DNA of 64,000 nucleotides from Myxococcales bacterium (GCA_016706545.1 JADJJK010000022.1:62001-126000), one strand, 5' to 3'; counted from the first letter of the stretch, positions 1 through 11,622 are shown. Numbers and translations are program-made. Notes: generated by a model from the sequence alone, not told the origin.

Positions 1-153
1 GAGCGCTGGGTCCTGGCCGAGATGGAAATCACCGGCGTCGATCCCCTCTCCATTGGCCGCCCCTTGCCAGAGCACCTCCAGCACCCGTCCCAGCGTCAGA
101 GTCCGTCAAGACACCCGACAACCTGGCGCTGGCCCGCGCGAGCGAGGCGCTAA
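1..153 (+). CDS. Possible 3' end of a gene entering from the left
   Basis: Frame 1 is open from the first base and ends at TAA 151-153, giving about 50 residues that start ERWVLAEMEITG. The first 30 residues look like ordinary protein, while the last 20 are Arg/Trp/Pro-rich and look like read-through sequence. No family is recognised. The stop overlaps the convergent lipase stop by a few bases. It could be the tail of a real gene or chance; the sequence left of the window would decide. Confidence 0.25.
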   Translation, partial: ERWVLAEMEITGVDPLSIGRPLPEHLQHPSQRQSPSRHPTTWRWPARARR

Positions 154-1130
154 CGAGTGACGCGGGCGACGATCTGACGGAAGAACGGCACCAGCTCGAT
201 CTCCAGCTCCTCCATCGGCTTGGCGCCCGCGCGGGTCATGTCGAGGTGATCGGTGGGGATGCAGCCAAGAAAGCCGGTCCAGCGCGCGCTGTCCACCGGC
301 ACCACGCCGTCATGCGGGCGCAGCGCCAGGCCACCGGCGACGATGGGGCCAGCCAGCCGCAAGAGGCCGGGCAGCGACGACGGCGCTGGCGTGGTGACAC
401 CAGGAGCGGCGCAGGCCTGGCCGGCGTTGGGGTTGCCCACGCCAAAGAGCGTGCTCAGGCCCGAGTAGGAGTAGTAAGCCACGCCGGGCACGTCCGGGGT
501 CGCTGCGTTGAACGCGGCGGCGTGCGCCTCGGCCAGATCTCCCAGCGCGCGGTCGAGCTGCTCGCTCGTCACGTCGGTCCCGAGGAACTCGGTGAGCGCC
601 AAGATCGCGTCTTGCTGCGAGACGGTCAGGCTCCGCTTGATGCCCAGGCCCAGATCCGCCAGCGGCGAGCCGCGATGCGGCGTGGACAGCGTGGTCAACG
701 ACTTGACCTTGGGCGCGCCCAGCTTGGCTAGCAAGTAGCGGCTGTCCAGCCCGCCCATCGAGTGGGCGATGATGTGGACCGTGTCGAGGCGGTTGCTGGC
801 GATGAACGCGGACACCTGCGCGGCCAGCGCGGTGGCGCGCGTCGCCACGCTGTCCACCGGCGGGACGGAGTCGCGCAGCACATAGAAGCCATCCGCCTGC
901 AGCGCCGCGACGATGGAGGGATCGAAGCTGTCGGGGCCGCCGCCCAGGCCGTGCGCCAGGACGATGCCCACGCGCCGGCCCACCGGGGGCGGTCGAGTGG
1001 GCGCCGAGGTCTCGCCTTGGTTGAGCGGATCCTCGGCGACCGATTCGTCGGCCACGCAGCCGACCAGGCCGGTGACCAAGGCGCCGGCGAGCAAGAGCCC
1101 CGCGGTGGAAAACGTGCGTCGTTGCATCAT
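150..1130 (-). CDS. Secreted lipoprotein triacylglycerol lipase (alpha/beta hydrolase)
   Basis: A 326-residue lipase-like hydrolase that probably cleaves ester lipids at the cell surface or outside. The N-terminus is a lipoprotein signal with the lipobox GLVGC (Cys25). It is followed by a Pro/Thr-rich linker and then an alpha/beta-hydrolase core: the oxyanion region is VLAHGLGG, the nucleophile elbow is AHSMGG (Ser124), and the candidate acid and His lie in HDGVVP and TDHLDM near the C-terminus. The first elbow residue is Ala rather than the canonical Gly, as in some bacterial lipases. TLSTPHRGSPLAD is typical of family I lipases. It is a single gene with two Met codons at the start. The product class is well supported; the substrate is inferred. 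Confidence 0.85.
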   Translation of the reverse strand: MMQRRTFSTAGLLLAGALVTGLVGCVADESVAEDPLNQGETSAPTRPPPVGRRVGIVLAHGLGGGPDSFDPSIVAALQADGFYVLRDSVPPVDSVATRATALAAQVSAFIASNRLDTVHIIAHSMGGLDSRYLLAKLGAPKVKSLTTLSTPHRGSPLADLGLGIKRSLTVSQQDAILALTEFLGTDVTSEQLDRALGDLAEAHAAAFNAATPDVPGVAYYSYSGLSTLFGVGNPNAGQACAAPGVTTPAPSSLPGLLRLAGPIVAGGLALRPHDGVVPVDSARWTGFLGCIPTDHLDMTRAGAKPMEELEIELVPFFRQIVARVTR

Positions 1131-1279
1131 GGACTGGATACCTAAAGCAACCCCGATGCCAGGCCGAAGCCTCGTGAATCTGAAGGGTTGTGCCGCGCAT
1201 GGTGGGGACCTTGGGCCTCACCTGGTGAGCGTTGTGGGCCAGGCCAGCGCCGCTGCCAGCGCCAGCCTGTGCCCACGGC

Positions 1280-1336
<57 letters not shown>

Positions 1337-1440
1337 CGGCGCGCGCCGCGCGACGCCCCAACGTGGGCAAGCTCACAGCAGGTTGAAGGGCGTGCCACCG
1401 AGCTTCGCTGCGCGGTGCCAGGCGGGATACGCTCTCGACC

Positions 1441-2199
1441 ATGAAGCAGGTTTCATGGCCGCGGCGTCCAGGGCCGGGCGCGCGACTCGTGCTGGCCGCC
1501 GCCCTGGCGGCGTGGGCTGGCTGCGACGCCGCGTTGTCAGAGTACGATTCGATCTACTCGCGCGGCGCCGACAAGTACGTGCTCTGCGGGCACAGCATCG
1601 ATGACAAGAACTTCGTCAGCCTGGACGAGATCGAGCGCGCCATGGTGCGGGCCCGGATCGACGGCACCACGCTGCATCTCTATGCCCACAAGCCCACCCG
1701 CACCGTGGAGCGCAGCACGATCGAGAGCGTGCTCGCGGCGGCGGAGCGGCAAGGCGTCCCCCTGGTGACGTACGCCGAGCTCGAGCGCGGCGAGCGGCCA
1801 GGAACGCTGGCGCTCTCTTTTGACGACCATGATCTGGTGGGGTGGACCTCGCTGCAGCCAGCGTTCGAGCGCACCCGCTCGCAGGTCACGTTCTTCGTCA
1901 GCGCGTACCTGGACCTCTCCGCGGAGGAGCGCGGCCAGCTCCGCACGCTGGCCACGCTGGGCCATGACATCCAGTTTCACTCCACCTGGCACCAGAACGC
2001 AGAGAGCTACACCGCCGAGCACGGCGTGACGGCGTACGTGGACAACGAGATCCTGCCAGCGCTCACCGCGATGCGCACGGACGGCTTTGCGCCGACGGTG
2101 TTCGCCTACCCGTTCGGAGCGCGCACGTCGACGGTAGACGACGCGATGATCCCGCACTTTCAGCACCTGCGTGCGATCTACGCGACGTGTCCGCAGTGA
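1441..2199 (+). CDS. Polysaccharide deacetylase (NodB/CE4-like) lipoprotein
   Basis: A 252-residue exported protein with a lipobox (LAAWAGC, Cys28) and a compact CE4-type deacetylase domain. Motif 1 appears as SFDDHD (residues 126-131, with the Asp pair of the NodB TFDD motif). Motif 2 is HSTWH (180-184), matching HSxxH metal-binding His residues. FAYPFGA (221-227) matches the FxYPxG motif. The family removes acetyl groups from N-acetylated sugars such as chitin or peptidoglycan; the substrate here is not known. The stop overlaps the TonB-dependent receptor start by 13 bp, so the two are probably co-transcribed and translationally coupled. The poly-G tract sits just upstream. Confidence 0.75.
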   Translation: MKQVSWPRRPGPGARLVLAAALAAWAGCDAALSEYDSIYSRGADKYVLCGHSIDDKNFVSLDEIERAMVRARIDGTTLHLYAHKPTRTVERSTIESVLAAAERQGVPLVTYAELERGERPGTLALSFDDHDLVGWTSLQPAFERTRSQVTFFVSAYLDLSAEERGQLRTLATLGHDIQFHSTWHQNAESYTAEHGVTAYVDNEILPALTAMRTDGFAPTVFAYPFGARTSTVDDAMIPHFQHLRAIYATCPQ

Positions 2200-4487
2200 A
2201 CCAGGCCACCGCAGGCCGGCTGTCGGGCGCCCGCGCTCGCGGCCGGCGTCCCCAGCAGGCGATGCTGGTCCTGGCGGCGGCGCTGGTGCCGGCGGCGACC
2301 CAGGTGACCGCGGCGGCCCCGGCGCCGACTGCTCCGGAAGCGCCGACTGCTCCGGAAGCGCCGACTGCCCCTGCAGCGCCGCCCCCGGCGCCCCCCGCGC
2401 CGACTGCGCCGGCCCCCGCGCCGACTGCGCCGGCCCCCGCGCCGGAAGCGCCGAGCACCGCGCCAGAAGCGCCGAGCACCGCGCCAGAAGCGCCGCTCGA
2501 GCCGCTGCGCTCCGCCACCTCGTCGAGCCTCTCGACGGAGGACCTGGCGACGCTGACCACCGGCCGCATGATCGACGTGCTGCGCGCCTTGCCCGCGGTG
2601 GCGGCGATCCGCGCTGGCACCGGCGCCCCTGCGCTCCTCTTGCGCGGCTTTGACGCGGCAGGCGGACGGGACCTGGAGGTCACCGTCGACGGCGTCCCCC
2701 TCAACGCCAGCGGGGCCGGCGCCCTGCATGGCCACGCCGATCCTTCGTTCATCATCCCCGAGACGCTGGAGCGGGTGGCCCTGCACCGCGGCCCCTATGC
2801 GGCGCGCCATGGCGCGTTCGCCTCCGCCGGCTCGCTGGAGCTGCGCACGCGCGACTCGCTCCCCGGGGCTGGCGCGTACGTCAGCGCGTCCACGAGCGCC
2901 GAGCTGAGCGACCGGTACCGGCAGCGAGGCCGCCAGCTCCACTATCGCATCGTGGGGATGGCGAGCCCCGCGCTGAACAAGTCACGGGCGCTGCTCGCGG
3001 CGGAGGTGGGGATCTTCGATGGACCGTTCCTGCACCCGCAGCGCCTGCGCCGCGGCGCCATCGTGGCCCGGTGGACCGCGCCGGTGCCCGAGGGCACGCT
3101 GCGGACCACCGCGAGCGTGTTCTCCGGACGTGGCTCGGACTCTGGCCTTTTGCCAAACGGCGAGGTCGAGAGCGGGCGCGTCGATCGCTTTGGCGCCTTC
3201 GATCTCTCGCTGGGCACCAGCGTGTCGCGCGCGGCCGCCAGCGCGGAGCTGGACCTGCATCCGTCCCGCAGCGCCCGCCTGCATCTCGGCCTGTATGCGT
3301 TTCGCGTCAGCCAGCGCTGGCACCGCAACGACACCTTGTTCCTGCGAGATCCGGAGCACGGCGACCAGATCGAGCAGTTCGAACAACACAGCGTGCTCGG
3401 CCTCGCCGGCTGGATGGACCGCGACCATCGCGTCCTTGGCCTCGCCGGGGTGAGCGGCCAGCTACGGCTGGGGATCCACGCGCGGCTGGACGATGGCCGC
3501 TCCGAGCTATGGCACAGCGAAGCGCGCCAGCGCCTGGAGAGCTGCTTCTCGGTGGGAAACCCGTGCCAGCGCTCGCAGAGCCAGGTGCGCGACTTCGCCG
3601 TGTTCGCGGAGGAGGCGCTGCGGCTCGGCGGGCACGTCCGGATGCACGCGGGAGTCCGGCTAGATCAGCTCACCTGGGACACGGTGGATGGCTCCCCGAG
3701 CGCCGGCTACGCCGGCGACGCCGCGCGCGCGCGCTTCCAGCCCAAGCTTGGGCTCACGGTGGAGCCCCTGCCCGGCCTCGCGCTCAGCGCGCTGGGCGGC
3801 GGCGGCTTCCGACCCGGGGATCCTCACGCGGTCACCGCCGCGGCGGCGCTGCGCGCGATCCCGCGGCTGTGGGCGGCGGAGCTCGGCGCGTCCTACCAGC
3901 GGCCCGCGTTCTCCATCGCCGCGGCCGCCCACGTGTCCTGGCAAGCAGGGGAGCTCGCCTGGCTCCCGGAGGCGCGCACGCTGGTGTCCACGCCCCAGGT
4001 ACGCCGCACCGCCCTCGATGCTCGAGCGACCGTCGAGCCCACGAGCTGGCTGTCGCTGGGCGTCAGCTTCGAGCTGGCGAAAGCGCTGGCGCTGGCGGGC
4101 CAGCCCCACGAGCACACCCTGCCGCTGGCGCCCACCTTCCTTGGCTCTGCGTTTGCGCTGGTGCGCCGCTGTGACAGCTACGCGAGCCTGCGCGCAGCGG
4201 CGCTGGGCCCCCGGCTGGCCGCGCTGGCCGAGACCACCGGTGACCAGGCGCCACCGAGCCCCGAGCGCACGGCCTCAGGGCACCTCCTCTTGCAGCTCAC
4301 GGCGGGGACCCGCTGGCGAGGGATCTCCTTTGCGCTCACAGTGGACAACGTGCTCAACAGCGAGTGGCGGCAGGAGCAGGCCGCTATCGCCACCAGGCCC
4401 ACCCCCACCGCAGAGGTGCGCCCAGATGTGTCCTTCACTCCCGGCGAGCCGCGCACCTTGTGGCTTACCGTTGGCATAGGTGGATAG
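2187..4487 (+). CDS. TonB-dependent receptor-like outer-membrane protein
   Basis: A 766-residue protein with a signal-like hydrophobic N-terminus (about residues 25-45). A long Ala/Pro/Thr-rich linker (about 45-105) is followed by a TonB plug domain (about 110-215). The plug contains MIDVLRALPAV, LLLRGFDAAGG and VTVDGVPLNA. The remainder has the alternating pattern of a large beta-barrel. TonB-dependent receptors take up siderophores, vitamins or glycans across the outer membrane. The overlap with the upstream deacetylase suggests a glycan-linked role, but that is inference. The C-terminus ends in VGIGG, without the usual terminal aromatic residue, and no clear TonB box was seen. The start overlaps the previous gene; an alternative start further in is possible. 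Confidence 0.75.
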   Translation: MSAVNQATAGRLSGARARGRRPQQAMLVLAAALVPAATQVTAAAPAPTAPEAPTAPEAPTAPAAPPPAPPAPTAPAPAPTAPAPAPEAPSTAPEAPSTAPEAPLEPLRSATSSSLSTEDLATLTTGRMIDVLRALPAVAAIRAGTGAPALLLRGFDAAGGRDLEVTVDGVPLNASGAGALHGHADPSFIIPETLERVALHRGPYAARHGAFASAGSLELRTRDSLPGAGAYVSASTSAELSDRYRQRGRQLHYRIVGMASPALNKSRALLAAEVGIFDGPFLHPQRLRRGAIVARWTAPVPEGTLRTTASVFSGRGSDSGLLPNGEVESGRVDRFGAFDLSLGTSVSRAAASAELDLHPSRSARLHLGLYAFRVSQRWHRNDTLFLRDPEHGDQIEQFEQHSVLGLAGWMDRDHRVLGLAGVSGQLRLGIHARLDDGRSELWHSEARQRLESCFSVGNPCQRSQSQVRDFAVFAEEALRLGGHVRMHAGVRLDQLTWDTVDGSPSAGYAGDAARARFQPKLGLTVEPLPGLALSALGGGGFRPGDPHAVTAAAALRAIPRLWAAELGASYQRPAFSIAAAAHVSWQAGELAWLPEARTLVSTPQVRRTALDARATVEPTSWLSLGVSFELAKALALAGQPHEHTLPLAPTFLGSAFALVRRCDSYASLRAAALGPRLAALAETTGDQAPPSPERTASGHLLLQLTAGTRWRGISFALTVDNVLNSEWRQEQAAIATRPTPTAEVRPDVSFTPGEPRTLWLTVGIGG
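2322..2495 (+). repeat. In-frame tandem repeats coding an Ala/Pro/Thr/Glu linker
   Basis: Three short tandem repeat types follow one another inside the receptor gene. An 18-bp unit (GCGCCGACTGCTCCGGAA), a 21-bp unit coding APTAPAP and a 21-bp unit coding APSTAPE each occur twice. All are multiples of three and keep the frame, so the linker between signal and plug can change length without loss of the gene. Confidence 0.8.
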
Positions 4488-4586
4488 CAGCGACCTCGCC
4501 GCTGGCGCTGTGCCTGCTAGGGTTCGCGTCCCCCGGCGCTGTTCGCGCGTGGCCGCGTTGTGTACGATCATCTCCCGCTTCCGCCC

Positions 4587-5540
4587 ATGGCCGTCCTTGT
4601 CAAGCAGTCTGATGGAACGCGCGCCACGCTGCTGTCCCGCCACATGGTCGGACGCTCGAGGCTCGCCGACCTGCGCATGAGCGAGCCCACGGTGTCTGGC
4701 GAGCACGCGGTGATAAGCTGGACCGGGCGCGAGTGGCGGTTGCATGACCTGGGCAGCCGCAACGGCACCAGCCTCGATGGCCGCCGGCTCACCGCCGGGG
4801 AGCGCGTGCTGCTGGCGCGCGGCTCGCTCATCACGTTTGGACAGGATGACAACGCCTGGGTGATGACGGACGACGATGAGCCTGCGCTGCTGGCCCTGCC
4901 GGCGGACGGCGGCGAGCCGCTGGTGGCGCGCAACGAGCTGCTGGCGTTGCCCAGCGATGATGATCCAGTGGCCGAGGTCTACCGCAACGCGCTGGGAGAG
5001 TGGGTGCTGGAGCACGCGGGGGAGACCACGCGCATCGCCGACCACCACGTGGTGCGGGTGGGCGAGCGCGAGCTGGTGTTGCGGGTTCCGGACGTCATCG
5101 CCACCACCTGGGATAGCAGCGTGCCTTCTCCGCACCTGTCCGGCCTCACGCTGCGCTTCTCGGTCAGCCTGGACGAGGAGTACGTGGCGCTGACCGCGCG
5201 CAGCGCACACCGCGATCTGGACCTGGGGGCGCGCGCGCACCACGCCGTGCTGCTGGCGCTGGCGCGAAGCCGGCTCGAAGATCAAAAGACGACGCCGCCC
5301 GCGTCGTCAAGCCCGGGGCGGTTGGGCACGTCTCCGGAGTCCGCGCATGGCTGGGTGTACCTGGACGACCTGGCTCGCGAGCTTGGGCTCGATGAGCAGC
5401 ACCTGAACGTGGCCATCTTCCGCAGCCGCCGCCAGCTCAGCGAAGCCGGCATCATGGGCGCCGCCAGCATCGTCGAGCGCCGCCGCCCCACCCGCGAGCT
5501 TCGCCTCGGTGTGTCGCGCATCGAGATCATCACCGTGTGA
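4587..5540 (+). CDS. FHA-domain protein with C-terminal winged-helix-like region
   Basis: The N-terminal forkhead-associated domain (about residues 1-85) has the phosphothreonine-binding signatures MVGRSR, VSGEHAVI and LGSRNGTSLDG. The middle part is acidic. The C-terminal part, from about residue 180, resembles winged-helix output domains (LDDLARELGLDEQHLNVAIFR then RRQLSEAG). This suggests a regulator that reads Ser/Thr kinase signalling, consistent with the kinases in this window. ATG 4587 was chosen because it directly precedes the FHA fold; a GTG at 4560 would add nine residues. Neither has a clear ribosome-binding site. The gene ends 1 bp before a strong hairpin. Confidence 0.8.
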   Translation: MAVLVKQSDGTRATLLSRHMVGRSRLADLRMSEPTVSGEHAVISWTGREWRLHDLGSRNGTSLDGRRLTAGERVLLARGSLITFGQDDNAWVMTDDDEPALLALPADGGEPLVARNELLALPSDDDPVAEVYRNALGEWVLEHAGETTRIADHHVVRVGERELVLRVPDVIATTWDSSVPSPHLSGLTLRFSVSLDEEYVALTARSAHRDLDLGARAHHAVLLALARSRLEDQKTTPPASSSPGRLGTSPESAHGWVYLDDLARELGLDEQHLNVAIFRSRRQLSEAGIMGAASIVERRRPTRELRLGVSRIEIITV

Positions 5541-5564
5541 GGCCGAGCCGCTCCGGGCTCGGCC
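5541..5564. terminator. Bidirectional hairpin between convergent genes
   Basis: A perfect 9-bp stem, GGCCGAGCC / GGCTCGGCC, with a 6-nt loop. It starts right after the FHA stop and ends 1 bp before the stop of the convergent peptide gene. There is no long T-run, so it may act by structure alone or with Rho, in either direction. Confidence 0.7.
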
Positions 5565-5565
5565 T

Positions 5566-5727
5566 TCATCCCGGAGAGATGATGATCTGCGGCGCGAGCT
5601 GAGCGGTCATGCCCGAGTCGCCGTCGTCATCCACGCGCGCGTGCTCCACGGCGGCAGACTCCGAACCTGATCCGGCAGCGTCTTTCTTCGAGGCTTCTTT
5701 GCTGTGCGAGGGGCGTGGCGATTCCAT
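5566..5727 (-). CDS. 53-residue peptide with C-terminal QIIISPG tail
   Basis: A small gene with ATG at 5727 preceded by GGAGAA at good spacing. The N-terminal half is Ser/Lys/Glu-rich, followed by an acidic stretch (VDDDGDSG). The last nine residues, APQIIISPG, match the C-terminus of the two larger proteins upstream (DPQIIISPG). It has no signal peptide, no cysteine and no known domain. It could be a precursor or tag-bearing peptide, or a paralogue reduced to the conserved tail. It is last of three same-strand genes and ends at the bidirectional hairpin. A 17-bp motif 72 bp upstream is shared with the next gene. Function unknown. Confidence 0.65.
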   Translation of the reverse strand: MESPRPSHSKEASKKDAAGSGSESAAVEHARVDDDGDSGMTAQLAPQIIISPG

Positions 5728-5799
5728 GAGAGTTCTCCGAGCTTGAAGACAAGCGGGTAGTGGGAACAAGGCAGAACTACGCCTTTGCCAGGAAAGATT

Positions 5800-5816
5800 C
5801 CATTACCGAAGATTAC
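5800..5816 (-). promoter_or_regulatory. Shared upstream motif, copy 1
   Basis: On the plus strand it reads CCATTACCGAAGATTAC. It is repeated with a single mismatch at 6445-6461. Here its near edge is 72 bp from the peptide ATG; in the other copy it is 69 bp from the ATG. It lies in a locally AT-rich stretch (about 5770-5940). It is a candidate promoter element or operator common to the two genes. Confidence 0.55.
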
Positions 5817-5928
5817 AGATCCAGATCAAATCTTCAGGATCCTCGCAAGAAACGTGGCGTACCTACCTCGCCTCACCCGTTCCGTCCTCTCGCCGCCTTC
5901 GTTCGATCATTCTGATATTACGTAACAA

Positions 5929-6375
5929 TCAGTACGAACCCTGGCGGCAGGCGGTCGGCTCAGCCCATGGGCTGATGATGATCTGCGGGTCGTGACTGCC
6001 GTCCGAGAAGTTGACGTTGAAGGACTCGGAGACGGACTGGTCGGGGAAGGTCGCCGGCTGGGTCCCATTGGAGACCGGGCCAAACTGCACGGGCGAGGTC
6101 GAGGCGGTGCTCAAGCTCACCACGTCGCCCAGCAGGTGAAACGTGACGTTCAGCGTGCCGCCGCTCGATTTCCAGGTCAGCCCCTTGGTGTGGAAGTTGC
6201 CGTTCTGCTTCTTGGCAAAGCCCGCCAGCTTGGTGCCAGACTTCTTGAAAGACTTCACGTACACGTCGACCGAGCTGCCCCCGTCGGGGAGCTTGAGCAG
6301 GTCGTTCTTGGGAGACGAGCTGTCCGCAGCCGTGTCGTCGTCATCGGAGGAAGCGTGGAGATCTACCTGGTCCAT
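5929..6375 (-). CDS. Uncharacterised protein of the QIIISP-tail family (acidic N-terminus)
   Basis: A 148-residue protein. ATG 6375 is preceded by GGAG; an upstream in-frame ATG at 6438 is less likely. An acidic N-terminus (SSDDDDTAADSSS) leads into a domain of about 105 residues that aligns with the next gene along its length. Shared blocks are DVYV-SF, GFA-K, TFHLLGDV and GSHDPQIIISP. It looks like a beta-rich fold, with no signal or membrane segment. The last 12 residues after ISP appear to result from a 2-bp insertion relative to the paralogue, whose coding sequence stops right after SPG. No known family is recognised; a distant relation to AidA/PixA inclusion-body proteins, suggested only by the C-terminal DP-hydrophobic strand, is speculative. 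Confidence 0.65.
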   Translation of the reverse strand: MDQVDLHASSDDDDTAADSSSPKNDLLKLPDGGSSVDVYVKSFKKSGTKLAGFAKKQNGNFHTKGLTWKSSGGTLNVTFHLLGDVVSLSTASTSPVQFGPVSNGTQPATFPDQSVSESFNVNFSDGSHDPQIIISPWAEPTACRQGSY

Positions 6376-6444
6376 GAGCGGCTCCTTTTCTGCGGGCGAT
6401 GCGTCGCTCGCGTGAAAAGAAGGTAGCCATTTTCGCAAGTAGAT

Positions 6445-6461
6445 CCATTACCGACGATTAC
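6445..6461 (-). promoter_or_regulatory. Shared upstream motif, copy 2
   Basis: CCATTACCGACGATTAC on the plus strand, identical to 5800-5816 except for one base and placed 69 bp upstream of ATG 6375. No copy was found in front of the third family member (start 7008). The conserved distance to the start supports a functional promoter or operator element. Confidence 0.55.
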
Positions 6462-6489
6462 GTGGCGCGGCGATCGCCCGGCCGCATCA

Positions 6490-7008
6490 TCAGCCCGGGC
6501 TGATGATGATCTGGGGATCGTGACTGCCCTTGCTGAACTGCACCGTGAACGAGTCATCCTCGGGCGCCATCGGAAACAGCGCGGTCTGCATCCCGTTGCA
6601 CACCGACGAGAACCGGATCGAAGACGTCGGATCGGACACCAGCTCGGTCACGTCACCGAGCAGATGAAAGGTCACCATCAGCGTGGTGTGCTTGTACTTC
6701 CACTCGATCCCCTTGGTGTAGTACGTCCCGCTCTCCTTCTGGGCGAAGCCAGAGATCTGCCCTCCAGTGGATAGAAACGAGTCCACGTACACGTCCGCCG
6801 CGTGACCGCCGGCCGGCAACGGAAGGAATGCATCCTTGGTGGTGACGTTGCGCCGGGGCTTCTTCGCCGCGGGCTTCTTCGCCGCGGGCTTCTTCGCCGC
6901 GGGCTTCTTCGCCGCGGGCTTCTTCGCCGCGGGCTTCTTCGCCGCGGGCTTCTTCGCCGCGGGCTTCTTCGCCGCGGGCTTCTTGCTACCGGTTCTTGGC
7001 TTTGCCAT
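6490..7008 (-). CDS. Uncharacterised QIIISP-tail protein with Lys/Ala/Pro repeat N-terminus
   Basis: A 172-residue protein. Residues 9-53 are eight KKPAA repeats plus KKPRR, a strongly basic tail like those of histone-H1-type bacterial proteins. It is followed by a domain paralogous to that of 5929-6375 (shared TFHLLGDV and GSHDPQIIISP) and ends in ISPG. The basic tail suggests binding to nucleic acid or an acidic partner; the neighbouring paralogue has an acidic tail instead. There is no signal peptide. It is first in the apparent three-gene run. The function of the domain is unknown. Confidence 0.65.
   Translation of the reverse strand: MAKPRTGSKKPAAKKPAAKKPAAKKPAAKKPAAKKPAAKKPAAKKPAAKKPRRNVTTKDAFLPLPAGGHAADVYVDSFLSTGGQISGFAQKESGTYYTKGIEWKYKHTTLMVTFHLLGDVTELVSDPTSSIRFSSVCNGMQTALFPMAPEDDSFTVQFSKGSHDPQIIISPG
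6856..6984 (-). repeat. 15-bp tandem repeat coding KKPAA
   Basis: About eight near-identical copies of GGGCTTCTTCGCCGC (plus strand), in frame within the basic N-terminus of the gene above. The near identity of the DNA copies indicates recent expansion and possible length variation between strains. It is coding sequence, not a CRISPR array, because there are no spacers. Confidence 0.9.
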
Positions 7009-7136
7009 GAGATTCCTTTTCTGCAGGGTGAATCAAAAAGATGCGCGCAGGCACATCGCTGCGATGACACTATCGAAAAACCGGGCGCCCCGGCGGAGGC
7101 CGCCGGCCAGCTAGCTGGATCGGCGTTCTGGATCGC

Positions 7137-10388
<3,252 letters not shown>

Positions 10389-10655
10389 GCGGCACGGCGA
10401 ACCCCGCCGCGTGCGTCAGCGGCACCAGCGCTCCAGGTCACGCCGAGGTCCCCCGCATCGCCAGCCACGCTACCTCACCGGTCGTCTGCGTGGGTAGGGG
10501 GTTTGAAGCTGTACGCGGCCCTGGCGCGCCACGCCGAGGTGGCCCCAGGGCCAACCCCTTGATGTATGCCTCCTGACACTGCGCAAGGTGGGATGCGGCG
10601 GGGAAAAGCGACGAACTCCATCCCCCGCTGGGCCTATCCCTGGGAGACTCTCCGC

Positions 10656-11555
10656 GTGACCCCACTGATCATCCTCGGCTGCGGCTACCTGGGGGACCAT
10701 CTCGCGCGCGCGGCGCTGGCCGCTGGCCGCCCGGTGCGCGTGTGCGCCCGCTCGACCGGGCGGCTCGCGCCGCTAGGCGCGCTGGGCGCAGAGGTCAAGT
10801 ACCTCAACGCCGGGCTGCCCAAGACGATAAACCCGGTGCTCAGCGGGTGGCCCGGCGCCACCGTCGTGTACTCGGTCCCGCCTGTCACCACCTTGCCGCC
10901 CGGCCACGCCATCCGCGCCGCGCTGCAAGGCGCGCACGCCGCCAGCGCGAGCGCCTTCATCCACTTCAGCTCCAGCGGTCTCTATGGAGATCTTCCGGAT
11001 GATGAGGTGTGGATCGACGAGGACACTCCGCTGGCCCAAGGGGATCCGGCCATGTCCGGCTTCGTCACGGACGAGGCCGCGGTGGAGTCGTGTGCCTTCG
11101 ACGACCTGCGCACGGTGATCCTGCGCCTGGCGCCGGTCTACGGCCCGGGCCGCGGCATGCGCGCCCAGCTCCGCAAGGGCAAGTACACCATGCTCGAGGA
11201 CGGCAGCCACGCGACCTCGCGCATCTACATAGATGACGTGGTGTCGGTGGTCACGGCGGCGGAGGAGCGCGCCCCGCTGCGCGCGCGCTACCTGGTGGCC
11301 GACGACGAGCCGACCACCCAGCGCACCTACGCCGAGTGGCTCTGTGACCGCATGGGCCTGCCGCTGCCGCCGTCGCGCGACATGTACGAGCCCGGCGGTC
11401 GCCGCAACGCGCACCGCAACCGCAAGCTCCGCAACGAGCGCATGAAGCGTGAGCTCGCCGTGACCTTGCGCTACCCCACCTTCCGCGAGGGCGAGGCCGC
11501 CATCGAGGCGCAAGAGGCAGCCATCGAGGCGCAAGAGGCAGAGCGCCAAGGGTGA
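10656..11555 (+). CDS. NAD(P)-dependent SDR-family oxidoreductase/epimerase
   Basis: About 299 residues, starting at GTG 10656, which has GGGAGA upstream and begins exactly at the Rossmann strand (TPLIILGCGYLGDHLA). The dinucleotide motif GCGYLG and the later strand RTVILRLAPVYGPGRG fit atypical or extended short-chain dehydrogenases of the YeeZ/epimerase type. The catalytic YxxxK is not obvious, which agrees with atypical SDRs. An in-frame ATG at 10566 would add 30 residues that do not look conserved. The C-terminus has a repeated EAQEAAIEAQEAE stretch. Substrate unknown. Neighbours give no pathway clue. Confidence 0.75.
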   Translation: MTPLIILGCGYLGDHLARAALAAGRPVRVCARSTGRLAPLGALGAEVKYLNAGLPKTINPVLSGWPGATVVYSVPPVTTLPPGHAIRAALQGAHAASASAFIHFSSSGLYGDLPDDEVWIDEDTPLAQGDPAMSGFVTDEAAVESCAFDDLRTVILRLAPVYGPGRGMRAQLRKGKYTMLEDGSHATSRIYIDDVVSVVTAAEERAPLRARYLVADDEPTTQRTYAEWLCDRMGLPLPPSRDMYEPGGRRNAHRNRKLRNERMKRELAVTLRYPTFREGEAAIEAQEAAIEAQEAERQG

Positions 11556-11622
11556 GCCTCGCGCCGCGCGTCGCGGCTCGAGCGGCGCCCAGGCCACCGC
11601 CGTCACGCCCCGTCAGGCGCCG

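Noticed and set aside
6856..6984. Repeat array that might be mistaken for CRISPR
   Set aside because: Units are 15 bp, directly adjacent and in frame coding KKPAA, without spacers.
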